Shown here piece after piece: positions 1 through 8,852 of a stretch of DNA of 64,000 nucleotides. The position numbers were made by a program, and so were the translations under genes. Each line of letters starts with the position of its first letter. The stretch's first letter is position 1. The notes under the pieces were generated by a model. The model saw only the letters and a program-made list of their open reading frames with translations. It was not told the DNA's origin and did not search any database. The stretch is from assembly GCF_900113575.1 (NCBI RefSeq), contig NZ_FOPV01000001.1:1-64000 (forward strand), read 5' to 3'. The stretch comes from Nitrosospira sp. Nsp14 (GTDB lineage Bacteria; Pseudomonadota; Gammaproteobacteria; Burkholderiales; Nitrosomonadaceae).

Positions 1-156
1 ATGGAAACCGAAGGCGCAACCTGCATTGACTGCCACCAGAACCTGGTGCACAAGGAAGTCGCCGAGACCGACTTGAACGAGAGCAAAAAGCAGGGAAAGA
101 TGGTCCTCAAACCCGAGAAAAAGGATGAGGACGACGATGACGAGGATGAGGAGTAG
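1..156 (+). CDS. cycB: NapC/NirT-type multihaem cytochrome c, C-terminal fragment (probable cytochrome cM552)
   Basis: This is the 3' end of a gene whose start lies outside the window; 51 codons are visible before TAG at 154-156. The fragment holds one haem c site (CIDCH, residues 8-12 of the fragment) followed by the NLVH segment usual at the end of NapC/NirT membrane tetrahaem quinol dehydrogenases. It ends in a very acidic tail of Asp and Glu. In ammonia oxidisers the cM552 protein (CycB) encoded after hao and cycA passes electrons between cytochrome c554 and the quinone pool and has such a tail; that identity is inferred from this short stretch. NapC, NirT or NrfH relatives remain possible. 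Confidence 0.6.
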   Translation: METEGATCIDCHQNLVHKEVAETDLNESKKQGKMVLKPEKKDEDDDDEDEE

Positions 157-208
157 GCACGATCCATCACCGCATCAAGCACTAGGCGTTTTCTGTTAAT
201 CCAATCAG

Positions 209-246
209 GCCGCTGGCCCCTTGTTATGAGGGCCCAGCGGTTTTAA
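209..246 (+). terminator. Rho-independent terminator after the cytochrome gene
   Basis: A GC-rich hairpin (CCGCTGGCCC pairing imperfectly with GGGCCCAGCGG around a TTGTTATGA loop) is followed directly by TTTTAATT. It lies about 55 bp after the cytochrome stop codon and closes that operon. Confidence 0.75.
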
Positions 247-381
247 TTACCTAAGCTGATAGCATTTTCGTAACCTGCCGCGGTCCAGCTGTATTTCACG
301 TCCATGGGTTCCCGGTCCCCGCTTTCGGGCGAATCGCAGTATACTGGAGCGTTTTTACAAGCAATAAGCGCATAGACAATA

Positions 382-1164
382 ATGCTGCGTCACTTTCCCC
401 AACCAAATACTCCTGGTATTCATCGAATTCGTGACTACTTCATCGCGACCCTGACATTCGTTTGCGTCGCGATCAGTCTGAACCTCGACGCAAACGGCAG
501 CCTGGAGCAGCAAAATACCATGGGGCTCATCGCCTGGACGTTTCTGTTCGGGCTGCTGTTTGGTGAGAACAAGGAAGTCAGGATGCAGGTTATCGTGGCA
601 GTGGCATTTGCTACATTAGGCGAACATTTCGCGTCCATCTACATGGGTGGTTATACCTATCGATTTGGGAATGTGCCCGCATACGTTCCGCCCGGCCATG
701 GAATGGTTTATTTAACTGCCGTTGCCCTCGCCCGCTCTGGTCTTTTTTTACGGCACGCCCGAAAGATAGCGGCGTTTGTTATCGTCATGTGCGGCGCCTG
801 GTCTCTCTGGGGCATCAGCGGATATCCGGAGCAGGGCGACCAGGTTGGGGCGTTGCTGTTTTGCGTTTTTCTGATTTATCTGTTCAAGGGCCGCTCACCG
901 ATGGTCTACCTTGCCGCCTTCTTCATTACCACTTGGCTGGAGCTGATCGGTACTGCTGCGGGGACCTGGCAATGGGCAACGCTGGAACCTATCTTTCAAC
1001 TAACCCAGGGAAATCCCCCGAGCGGAGTGGCTGCCTGGTATTGCCTCGTTGACGCCGTAGCCATCGGCTCCGCACCGGTGTTGTTGAATGCCCTAAAAAA
1101 AGGCACCGATTGGCTTAAGGCTGAAAAGCCGAAAAGCGCTCAGCAAGGCGTGAGAAATGACTAA
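382..1164 (+). CDS. Polytopic membrane protein of unknown function
   Basis: A 260-residue protein dominated by hydrophobic segments, with about seven to eight membrane spans, a basic N-terminal tail and a Lys-rich C-terminal tail that should face the cytoplasm. I do not recognise the family firmly. Aromatic and glycine-rich loops (GGYTYRFGNVPAYVPPGHG near residues 90-108, and GTAAGTWQW near 191-199) slightly recall the DUF422/carotenoid hydratase membrane proteins, but the match is too weak to name a function. The gene sits alone between the cytochrome terminator and the RNA helicase gene, with a 172-bp gap after it. Coding character is good along its length. Confidence 0.7.
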   Translation: MLRHFPQPNTPGIHRIRDYFIATLTFVCVAISLNLDANGSLEQQNTMGLIAWTFLFGLLFGENKEVRMQVIVAVAFATLGEHFASIYMGGYTYRFGNVPAYVPPGHGMVYLTAVALARSGLFLRHARKIAAFVIVMCGAWSLWGISGYPEQGDQVGALLFCVFLIYLFKGRSPMVYLAAFFITTWLELIGTAAGTWQWATLEPIFQLTQGNPPSGVAAWYCLVDAVAIGSAPVLLNALKKGTDWLKAEKPKSAQQGVRND

Positions 1165-1336
1165 TTGAATTTTACATCCCGCTGGCAGTCTAATTGCGAT
1201 CTATGACCCATCGTCTAAAGACAACACGCACTACGTACATTTTCCACACCCTTGTACTCAACCACCCTCCTATTTATAAACTGTTCTGTTTGAACCGCTT
1301 CAACTGTCAACGTTGGGCGATTCAGACGTAAGATAT

Positions 1337-2884
1337 ATGTCATTCACCCAACTCAATCTTTCAGCGGAAATTCTCCGCGCTATCGCAGATCAAGGTTACA
1401 CCCAGCCCACCCCGATTCAAACTCAGGCCATTCCCCCCATCCTTGCAGGCAAGGACATCATGGGTGGCGCCCAGACAGGTACCGGCAAGACCGCAGGTTT
1501 CACCCTGCCAATGCTGCACCGTTTGCAACCCGGCGCAAATTCAAGCGCATCCCCAGCCCGCCATCCCATTCGCGCCCTCATACTTGTACCCACGCGGGAA
1601 TTGGCTGTCCAGGTCTACGAGAGCGTGAAGGCTTACGGCAAATACCTTCCGCTCGGATGCACCGCGATTTATGGCGGAGTCGACATTGATCCGCAAATAA
1701 AAGCACTACGCGCCGGCGTTGAAATCCTGGTGGCAACGCCGGGACGCCTGATCGATCATATACAGCAAAAAACCTTAACCCTATCAAAACTGGAAATACT
1801 CGTTCTGGACGAAGCTGACCGCATGCTGGACATGGGTTTTCTCCCGGATATCAAGCGCATTCTTACGTTATTGCCACCCCAGCGTCAAAGTCTCATGTTT
1901 TCCGCGACGTTCTCCGGCGAAATCAAGAAGCTGGCAAACACGCTGCTAAAAGATCCAGTATTGATCGAAGTGGCAAGGCAAAATTCCATAACTGAGCTCA
2001 TTACGCACGTGGTTCATCCGGTATCGCGAGTCCGCAAGCGGGAGCTGCTAACCTACCTGATCAACTCTCAGGATTTGAAACAGGTACTGGTTTTTGTTCG
2101 CACCAAGCACGGCGCAAGCCGCCTGGCGCAGCAGTTGGAAAGAGACGGAATTACTGCAACCGCCATTCACGGCGATAAAACCCAGCCTCAACGTACCCAG
2201 GCATTGGCCGAATTCAAGGAAGGAGTGGCCCGCGTGCTGGTGGCGACCGACGTTGCCGCACGCGGACTTGACATTGAAGACCTGCCGCATGTGGTCAACT
2301 TTGAGCTACCCACTACCCCGGAGGACTACATTCACCGCATCGGCCGTACCGGCCGTGCCGGCACCAAGGGTGACGCAATTTCCCTCGTATGCGAGGATGA
2401 GCACGAACTTCTGGACGGAATCGAGAAACTTCTCAAATTCAAACTCAATTCCACTGTCATTCCTGGATTTGAGGCTGATATACAATTTGAACAACGTGGC
2501 GAATCTCCACGCGGAAACGACAGGGGCGACCAGCGTAGCGTGGCCATCCCGCCAGGGCAGAAGAAGCCTGTCGAATCGCGCCGTCCCGTGGCGGAGGAAA
2601 CCCAGTCACCGTATCGATCGGACGGGCGCCAGTCCTCCCGGGGCCAGGCCGAGCAAAAAAGCTACCGCGGGCGCTCGCGCACGACCGGGGGGAAACATAA
2701 AGGTGCGGAGGACCCCTTATTCACCCAACCCTATATCCCTTCCCCGACAAGTTCGCTTGCCCCTCCAGTGCCGCAGCCCACAGATAGCCGCGTTCATTAC
2801 CTTCGTTCCGGACAACCAAGCAAGCCGCTGGCCGCGTTATTTCGGCCACGGCCGCCAGTCAAATCGGAACAGGAGGAGTCATAA
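1337..2884 (+). CDS. rhlE: DEAD-box ATP-dependent RNA helicase, RhlE type
   Basis: Unwinds short RNA duplexes using ATP, acting in ribosome assembly and RNA turnover. The 515-residue protein has all the helicase motifs: Q motif near residues 23-28, Walker A AQTGTGKT 45-52, PTRELA 85-90, TPGR 134-137, DEAD 158-161, SAT 189-191, and the [10 protein letters not shown] motif in the second RecA-like domain. After about residue 380 the chain turns into a low-complexity basic tail rich in Arg, Ser and Gln, as in RhlE proteins. I placed the start at the ATG at 1337 because family homology begins there; an upstream TTG at 1313 would add eight residues. The stop lies one base before the next ATG, so the two genes are probably cotranscribed. 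Confidence 0.93.
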   Translation: MSFTQLNLSAEILRAIADQGYTQPTPIQTQAIPPILAGKDIMGGAQTGTGKTAGFTLPMLHRLQPGANSSASPARHPIRALILVPTRELAVQVYESVKAYGKYLPLGCTAIYGGVDIDPQIKALRAGVEILVATPGRLIDHIQQKTLTLSKLEILVLDEADRMLDMGFLPDIKRILTLLPPQRQSLMFSATFSGEIKKLANTLLKDPVLIEVARQNSITELITHVVHPVSRVRKRELLTYLINSQDLKQVLVFVRTKHGASRLAQQLERDGITATAIHGDKTQPQRTQALAEFKEGVARVLVATDVAARGLDIEDLPHVVNFELPTTPEDYIHRIGRTGRAGTKGDAISLVCEDEHELLDGIEKLLKFKLNSTVIPGFEADIQFEQRGESPRGNDRGDQRSVAIPPGQKKPVESRRPVAEETQSPYRSDGRQSSRGQAEQKSYRGRSRTTGGKHKGAEDPLFTQPYIPSPTSSLAPPVPQPTDSRVHYLRSGQPSKPLAALFRPRPPVKSEQEES

Positions 2885-2885
2885 A

Positions 2886-3452
2886 ATGGGAAAGCGCCTG
2901 ACCAGAATCTATACCCGCACCGGGGACGACGGCACCACCGGGCTTGGCAATGGTCTGCGATCGGGCAAGGAAAGCTTGCGTATCGAAGCTATTGGGGCGG
3001 TGGATGAGTTAAACAGCCACATCGGGGTCTTGCTCTCCCAAGTGCTTCAGGAAGGCATGCGCAACAGGCTGGAAAATATCCAGCATGATTTATTCGATCT
3101 GGGCGGCGACCTGAGCATTCCCGGGCGGGTCAGCATGAGCGAAGCACAGGTAAGCCGCTTGGAACAAGAGCTCGACGAATACAACGCCACCCTGCCTCCG
3201 CTGAAGGAGTTCATACTACCGGGCGGGACGCCTATTGCTGCCATATGTCATGTTGCGCGCGCTGTATGCCGCCGGGCGGAAAGATGTGTCGTCAGACTTT
3301 ACCGCACCGACGCCGTAATACCCTGCCACATCCATTACCTTAACCGGCTATCGGATCTATTGTTCGTGCTGTGCCGCGACCTGAATCGCGAACATGGAGT
3401 GGCAGATATCATGTGGCAACCGGGTAAGAACCGCGGAGTCGAAGCTGCCTAG
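2886..3452 (+). CDS. Cob(I)alamin adenosyltransferase, PduO type
   Basis: Transfers the adenosyl group of ATP to cob(I)alamin, giving adenosylcobalamin. The 188-residue protein begins with the nucleotide-binding signature TRTGDDGTTGLGNG near residues 8-21 and has the later RAVCRRAER and NRLSDLLFVL segments diagnostic of the PduO/MMAB-type trimeric helical enzymes. The ATG at 2886 is one base after the rhlE stop, so translation is likely coupled; a much longer upstream frame reads through rhlE out of phase and is not coding. It converges on lspA, with only 8 bp between stop codons. The window also holds the cobalamin-independent MetE and an orphan BtuC-like permease, so B12 may be salvaged. 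Confidence 0.92.
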   Translation: MGKRLTRIYTRTGDDGTTGLGNGLRSGKESLRIEAIGAVDELNSHIGVLLSQVLQEGMRNRLENIQHDLFDLGGDLSIPGRVSMSEAQVSRLEQELDEYNATLPPLKEFILPGGTPIAAICHVARAVCRRAERCVVRLYRTDAVIPCHIHYLNRLSDLLFVLCRDLNREHGVADIMWQPGKNRGVEAA

Positions 3453-3460
3453 TCCCGGAC

Positions 3461-3940
3461 CTACCGGCCCTTTGTTTTCGGTTCCTTGCGCAAAAAACTG
3501 TCCAGTATAAGCGAAGCTGCCCCCAGGAAAATAGCGGAGTCTGCCACATTGAACGCCGGCCAGTGGTATCCGGCGACATGGAAATCGAGAAAATCGATCA
3601 CATGGCCCAAGGTAATGCGGTCCCACAAATTGCCCAGCGCGCCCCCCAATATCAGGCTCAACGCAAGACAAAATAGCATGTCGGCGGCATGCTTGCGCAG
3701 CAGATGAATGATCAGTATCGACGCGCCCACCGCAACCACGCTGAAAAACCAGCGCTGCCATCCGCCAGCGTCGCTTAAAAAGCTGAATGCAGCGCCAGCA
3801 TTATAGGTGAGCACCAAGTTGAAAAAACTGGTCAGCGGAATCTGGTCGCCGTAAACCAATATGGCTTCCACCCAACGTTTGGTGAGTAAATCCAGCACAA
3901 GCACGACTAACGCCAGGATGAGGCTGACCTGCAGTTTCAT
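3461..3940 (-). CDS. lspA: Lipoprotein signal peptidase (signal peptidase II)
   Basis: Inner-membrane aspartyl protease that cleaves the signal peptide of prolipoproteins after lipidation. At 159 residues it has the normal length and four membrane spans. The conserved blocks are present: NLVLTYNAGAAFSF, GNLWDRITLGHVIDFLDFH with the first catalytic Asp, and FNVADSAIFLG with the second. It is the last gene of ribF-ileS-lspA, an order widespread in proteobacteria; 21 bp separate it from ileS. Confidence 0.96.
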   Translation of the reverse strand: MKLQVSLILALVVLVLDLLTKRWVEAILVYGDQIPLTSFFNLVLTYNAGAAFSFLSDAGGWQRWFFSVVAVGASILIIHLLRKHAADMLFCLALSLILGGALGNLWDRITLGHVIDFLDFHVAGYHWPAFNVADSAIFLGAASLILDSFLRKEPKTKGR

Positions 3941-3961
3941 CGCGCCCGCCTTGTTCTCATC

Positions 3962-6787
3962 TCACGCATACCGCCGGGACTCGCCTGATCCATATAAATT
4001 TGATACGCAGCGGCCACAAATAGTCGGGTGCGCCGAATCGCTCCCGACGTCCTCGCGATAATGCCAGCAGCGTTCACATTTTGGCTGAATACACGGAATG
4101 ACCCAGACTCCTTCCCTGCCGGAATCGTCCGAACGCAATACACGCGCGGCCGACGTAACCAATATCAACCTGAGGTCATCCCCAAGGGAGTCAAGCAGTG
4201 TAAAGTCTTCGCCTGTGACGTGTATGTCTACCGCGGCAGCCAGCGATGAGCCAATCTCGCCCCGAATCCGGGACTCTTCCAGACGCCCCTGAACCAGCGA
4301 GCGTAATTCGCGTATCCGCGTCCAGCGACCCATCAGGATTTCTTCATCAGGCTGTTCTGGAAATTCATGCCAAGTGTGCAGCAGCACGCTATCTTCGCTA
4401 GTGCCAACCAGATGTTGCCAGACTTCTTCGGAGGTAAAGCTGAGGATGGGGGCAAATAGCCGCACCAGGCTGTGGGCGATATGATATAGCCCGGATTGCG
4501 CCGATCGGCGGGGAAGACCCCCGGCCGCAGCAGTGTAAAGCCGGTCCTTGAGAACATCGAGATAAAATCCGCCCAAATCCTCTGAGCAGAAATTGTGCAG
4601 GCGGGGGACGATCAGGTGAAAATCGTAGTGGCGATAAGCCTCGGTCAACTCATCCTGAAGTCTTCTCGTAAAGGCGAGCATATAGCGGTCGATTTCCAGC
4701 CATTGCTCCACCGGGACTGCATCGGAAGCATCGAAATCGGCCAGATTGGCAAGAAGAAATCGCAGCGTGTTGCGTATGCGCCGGTAGCTTTCCACCACGC
4801 GCTTGAGAATCTCATCGGAGATCGACAGCTCCCCCGAATAGTCGGTAGAGGCTACCCATAGACGAAGAATATCCGCTCCCCAGGTATCCATCACCTTCTG
4901 CGGCGCGATGACGTTGCCCTTGGATTTGCTCATCTTGTGGCCCTGCCCATCCACCACAAAACCATGCGTGAGCAACGCCTCGTAGGGCGCGCGCCCGTCG
5001 ATGGCACAACCCGTCAACAGCGACGATTGAAACCATCCCCGATGCTGGTCGGAACCCTCAAGATATAAATCCGCCGGATAGCAAAGCTCGGAGCTGGTTT
5101 TGAGAACCGTATCGTGCGTTGTGCCGGAATCGAACCAGACGTCGAGCGTATCGTTAAGTTTTTTGTAATCCTTCGCTTCATTCCCGAGCAGTTCCGCTGG
5201 GTCAAGGCTGAACCATGCTTCGATACCCGCTTGTTCGACGCGAGCCGCCACCTGCTCCAGCAAGTCGGCGGTACGCGGGTGCAGTTCGTGTGTGTCCTTG
5301 TTTACGAACAGCGCCATCGGCACTCCCCAGTTGCGCTGGCGAGACACGCACCAGTCCGGGCGGTTCTTCACCATCGCTTCCAGCCGTGCCCGACCCCAGG
5401 AAGGATAAAACGCCGTGGCCTCCACCGCCGCAGTCGCGGATTCGCGCAAGGTACGGCTTCCTTCGTCGGGATCGATATCCCTGATCCGCTTGTCCATGGA
5501 AATGAACCACTGCGGCGTCGCTCTAAAGATAATCGGCGTGCGATGACGCCAACAGTGAGGATAGCTGTGCTGAAGCTTCTCCGCCTTCAGCAACATCCCG
5601 TTCATCTCCAGTTCGTGAACAACCGCCTCGTTGGCCTTCCACACCGTGAGCCCACCGAAGAGCGGCACCTGAGCAAAAAAGCGGCCGTCATCGCCCACCG
5701 GGTTTTCCACTGGTAAACCGTATTTCTGCCCTACGACATAGTCATCCACGCCGTGTGCAGGCGCGGTGTGCACCGCTCCGGTCCCGGCTTCCATCGTCAC
5801 GTGATCCCCGAGAATGATCGGTACTTGCCGCTCATAGAAGGGGTGCTGCAACAAAATATTTTCAAGCTCGCGTCCGGTACATCCGGCGACAGCGTTGGTG
5901 CTGTTCCTATCGATACCATAGCGTTGCAGCGCGCTGTCCGCTAGCGCATCGGCGAGGAGCAAGTACTCGCTCCCTGTATCCACCACGGCATAATGCGCAT
6001 CAGGATTCAAGCTCACCGCCTCGTTTGCGGGCAACGTCCAGGGCGTGGTTGTCCAGATGGCTACGTAAACCGGTTTCTCTGATACATCCACCGAAGCGGA
6101 GTCTCCAGATTGATTGGAGATCTTCTTCCAGAACGCATCCGCATCGACCACTCTGAATTTCACGTCAATGGCCGGGGAGGTCTTATCCTCGTATTCAACC
6201 TCCGCTTCGGCCAGTGCAGAACCGCAGTCTATGCACCAGTTGACCGGCTTTTGTCCCTGATGAAGATATCCTCTTTCATAGATCTTTCCGAGCGCACGGA
6301 TAATCCCGGCCTCGGTACGATAATTCATGGTGAGATAGGGACGGTCCCAGTCGCCCAGCACGCCCAAGCGGATGAAATCCGCTTTCTGTCGCTCCACCTG
6401 CTGTTGGGCAAAAGCGCGACCCAGCTCGCGCACCTTATCACCGGGCAAATTCTTGCCGTACTTCTTTTCGATCTGATGTTCTATGGGCAGCCCGTGGCAA
6501 TCCCAGCCCGGCACATAGGGGGCGTCGAAACCGGCGAGCGTCTTCGACTTGATGATAATGTCTTTCAGTATCTTGTTGACCGCGTGGCCGATGTGTATGT
6601 CGCCATTTGCATATGGCGGGCCGTCGTGCAGCACAAATTTGGGGCGGCCTTTGCAAACCTCACGAATTTTTTGATAAAGGTTTTTCTCCTGCCAGGCCTT
6701 GAGCATGACGGGTTCGCGCCTGGCGAGATCGCCACGCATCGGAAAAGCCGTATCAGGCAGGTTGAGCGTCTTCTTGTAGTCAGTCAT
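3962..6787 (-). CDS. ileS: Isoleucyl-tRNA synthetase
   Basis: Charges tRNA-Ile with isoleucine and edits misactivated valine. The 941-residue class I synthetase has HIGH at residues 65-68, the editing (CP1) domain roughly 190-420 including [17 protein letters not shown] at 618-622, and the C-terminal zinc module CERC (904-907) plus CGRC (924-927) typical of the bacterial form. Length and domain order are complete. It follows ribF by 15 bp and precedes lspA. The zinc-finger tail together with the sequence type indicates the ordinary housekeeping enzyme rather than the mupirocin-resistant IleS2 form. Confidence 0.98.
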   Translation of the reverse strand: MTDYKKTLNLPDTAFPMRGDLARREPVMLKAWQEKNLYQKIREVCKGRPKFVLHDGPPYANGDIHIGHAVNKILKDIIIKSKTLAGFDAPYVPGWDCHGLPIEHQIEKKYGKNLPGDKVRELGRAFAQQQVERQKADFIRLGVLGDWDRPYLTMNYRTEAGIIRALGKIYERGYLHQGQKPVNWCIDCGSALAEAEVEYEDKTSPAIDVKFRVVDADAFWKKISNQSGDSASVDVSEKPVYVAIWTTTPWTLPANEAVSLNPDAHYAVVDTGSEYLLLADALADSALQRYGIDRNSTNAVAGCTGRELENILLQHPFYERQVPIILGDHVTMEAGTGAVHTAPAHGVDDYVVGQKYGLPVENPVGDDGRFFAQVPLFGGLTVWKANEAVVHELEMNGMLLKAEKLQHSYPHCWRHRTPIIFRATPQWFISMDKRIRDIDPDEGSRTLRESATAAVEATAFYPSWGRARLEAMVKNRPDWCVSRQRNWGVPMALFVNKDTHELHPRTADLLEQVAARVEQAGIEAWFSLDPAELLGNEAKDYKKLNDTLDVWFDSGTTHDTVLKTSSELCYPADLYLEGSDQHRGWFQSSLLTGCAIDGRAPYEALLTHGFVVDGQGHKMSKSKGNVIAPQKVMDTWGADILRLWVASTDYSGELSISDEILKRVVESYRRIRNTLRFLLANLADFDASDAVPVEQWLEIDRYMLAFTRRLQDELTEAYRHYDFHLIVPRLHNFCSEDLGGFYLDVLKDRLYTAAAGGLPRRSAQSGLYHIAHSLVRLFAPILSFTSEEVWQHLVGTSEDSVLLHTWHEFPEQPDEEILMGRWTRIRELRSLVQGRLEESRIRGEIGSSLAAAVDIHVTGEDFTLLDSLGDDLRLILVTSAARVLRSDDSGREGVWVIPCIQPKCERCWHYREDVGSDSAHPTICGRCVSNLYGSGESRRYA

Positions 6788-6802
6788 GAGAGATAGCGAA
6801 AG

Positions 6803-7780
6803 TCAGTTCGATATAAGCTTATTGTCGATTATGGCTGCGGCCGACAAAGTGCGGAAAAAATTCCTGGCGTCCAACACGTCCTGTCCGATCTGTTTGGCAA
6901 GCGACGGGAGGTCAGGGTATTTTTCCTCATCCCGAAGTTTATGCAGAAAATGCACGCGCAAATGCTTTCCATAGATTTCATCGTTGAAATCGAACAGGTG
7001 CACTTCCAGGACAGGCATCCCATGCTCATGAATGGTCGGGCGCACGCCTAAGCTGGCTACCCCCTGCAATGGCGAAGCCGAAAATGTCGAGTTATCGCCC
7101 CCTACCTCCACCGCGAATATGCCGGAAAGCGGCGGGCGGTTGTGCTTCAATTGGATATTGGCCGTGGGGAAGCCGATCTTCTTACCCAGCTTGTCACCGT
7201 TGACTACCCGTCCGCTGATACTGTAAGAACGCCCCAGCAGCCTCCGCACCAGGTCCAGCTCCCCCGCAGCGAGCGCTTGCCGGACCGCGGTGCTTGAAAC
7301 GCGCAAGCCATCCACCATGTAGCCCGGCATTTCCTCTACTTCAAAGCCGCAACTGGCCGAAAACGCTTTCAGCATGACAAAATCCCCTGCACGGCGTGCA
7401 CCAAAGCGGAAATCGTCGCCTACCAGCACCCAGCGGACAGCTAGCCCCTGCTGCAGGATGCGAACAATAAAGTCTTCAGCGTGGATCTTGGCGAAATCGA
7501 AATTAAAGCGGCATATCTGCACCCGTTCCACCCCCGCCGCCGCCAGCAGCTCCAGTTTTTCCCGCAGACTGGTGAGCCGGGTGGGGGCCTTGTCCGGCGC
7601 GAAAAACTCGCGCGGATGCGGCTCGAATATCATCACGCACGTGGTGAGCCTGAGCCGGGCAGCAGCATCCTTCAGGCGCGCGAGCATCGCCTGGTGGCCC
7701 AGATGCACGCCATCGAAATTGCCTATGGTGAGCGCAACAGGAGCTTCAGCCTGAACGGGAATACCGTGGGAAACACGCAT
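6803..7780 (-). CDS. ribF: Bifunctional riboflavin kinase / FMN adenylyltransferase
   Basis: Makes FMN from riboflavin and then FAD from FMN. The 325-residue protein has an N-terminal nucleotidyltransferase domain with GNFDGVHLGH near residues 20-29, and a C-terminal flavokinase domain beginning near residue 185 (GRVVNGDKLGKKIGFPTANI) with GVASLGVRPT. I chose the ATG at 7780, which gives MRVSHG, the usual start; three further codons upstream begin with TTG at 7789. It heads the ribF-ileS-lspA operon. Confidence 0.95.
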   Translation of the reverse strand: MRVSHGIPVQAEAPVALTIGNFDGVHLGHQAMLARLKDAAARLRLTTCVMIFEPHPREFFAPDKAPTRLTSLREKLELLAAAGVERVQICRFNFDFAKIHAEDFIVRILQQGLAVRWVLVGDDFRFGARRAGDFVMLKAFSASCGFEVEEMPGYMVDGLRVSSTAVRQALAAGELDLVRRLLGRSYSISGRVVNGDKLGKKIGFPTANIQLKHNRPPLSGIFAVEVGGDNSTFSASPLQGVASLGVRPTIHEHGMPVLEVHLFDFNDEIYGKHLRVHFLHKLRDEEKYPDLPSLAKQIGQDVLDARNFFRTLSAAAIIDNKLISN

Positions 7781-8227
7781 GACATACAACTGCTAAAATA
7801 CTGAATTGTAGCCTGTTTTATGCGACCGGGTCTATACGGCATATTTCCAGGCGCCGCGCAGGACGGGACGGTAATCCTCGGGAAATGAATTTTCCCCATG
7901 GCATCCGCTGGAAAAAAACGTGTTCAGGAACCTGAGCGCGCTATTGCCGCCCTCATGCGATCGGGGTGGATATCCGCCTTTTGTTTCCAACGAAGGGACG
8001 CTGTGCTAGAATTGCGCCGTAAAAAAAGAACCTTGGCATTTTGTTCTGAGCTAAAGTCTTGGTGGTTTTTGTTAGCAGAGGACTGACAACATGGCTCGAC
8101 ATGTATCATGGCGAGACTTGTTGCAGAGAAGGCTAACATGGCCGTTGAGGGCATGTTAAGAACGGCGCAAGCCGTGCGGCCGGAGCTAAAATCCTTGTAC
8201 TGACAAATTTTTGTTTTTGTTTAAAGT
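7781..8227. other. Intergenic region upstream of tRNA-Phe
   Basis: This 447-bp stretch separates divergent ribF from tRNA-Phe and holds no convincing long gene. It contains a strong promoter-like site at 7984-8012. A 31-codon frame at 8108-8203 beginning MARLVAEKANMAVEGML and ending KSLY with TGA looks protein-like in composition, but no ribosome binding site or family supports it; it may be the remnant of a larger gene. Two ATG-rich segments around 8091-8160 lie in different frames. Confidence 0.4.
7984..8012 (+). promoter_or_regulatory. Candidate sigma-70 promoter with extended -10
   Basis: TTTCCA at 7984-7989 as -35, a 17-bp spacer, and TAGAAT at 8007-8012 as -10 with a TGC extension just before it. 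This pattern resembles stable-RNA promoters of betaproteobacteria. It points toward tRNA-Phe, about 215 bp downstream, so the transcript would have a long leader or carry another small RNA. Confidence 0.45.
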
Positions 8228-8303
<76 letters not shown>

Positions 8304-8334
8304 AATCATTGTTTTCCCCACCCAAAGAAGTCAG

Positions 8335-8372
8335 AAACCCGCTTAAATCTTAACGATCAGCGGGTTTTTTGT
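8335..8372 (+). terminator. Rho-independent terminator after tRNA-Phe
   Basis: AAACCCGCT at 8335-8343 pairs with AGCGGGTTT at 8359-8367, followed by a run of T. It ends the tRNA transcript. Confidence 0.85.
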
Positions 8373-8475
8373 TTTACGCCATCCATTCCCATCCATCGCA
8401 ATCGACCTGCTATTGTTGGTATATTTCGACTGCTGTTACCAGCATTTGAAAGTCGATACCAACAGCGGGATTAAG

Positions 8476-8786
8476 ATGAAGCTGACTGATACAGCGATAA
8501 GGAAATCGAAACCTGAAGCCAGGCCCTTTAAGATGCAGATAGCGGCGGGTTCTTTCTGCTGGTACAGCTTAACGGCTCAAGGTATTGGCGGCTTGCCCGT
8601 CGGTTTGAGGGCAAGCAAGTCGTTCGCCTTGAGCGCCTATCCCAGGTGCCACTAATTCTTGCTCGCGAGCGCCGAGAGGCCGCCCGCAAGTCCGAGTTGG
8701 ACGCAGGGTTCGACGATGGGGTGCAGAGATCAGTCAGGGAAAACTGTAATCAGTTGAAGTTCAAGAATCAAGAATGTGGCGAGTGA
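8476..8786 (+). pseudogene. Tyrosine integrase remnant (P4/DUF4102 type), frameshifted and truncated
   Basis: The frame starting at 8476 reads MKLTDTAIRKSKPEARPFKM, the standard beginning of P4-type tRNA integrases. Near 8545 the reading frame slips by one base, and the other frame continues with GGFFLLVQLNGSRYWRLARR, then FEGKQVVRLERLSQVPLILA and REREAARK-like sequence, which matches the rest of the N-terminal DUF4102 arm-binding domain. It ends at TGA 8784-8786. The catalytic domain, roughly the last 300 residues including the tyrosine, is absent. The position directly after tRNA-Phe is the usual one for these integrases. An inverted repeat (TGTTGGTAT / ATACCAACA, about 8414-8465) lies just before it. 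Confidence 0.85.
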
Positions 8787-8852
8787 CTGCAATAGATGGA
8801 CGTTAAGACCCAGTTTCGGTCACAACATCTAAAAGTAAAGGGGAGATAAGCC

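Noticed and set aside
2094-2885. Upstream part of the long frame ending at 3452
   Set aside because: It runs out of phase through rhlE, which has full helicase motifs; the adenosyltransferase starts at 2886.
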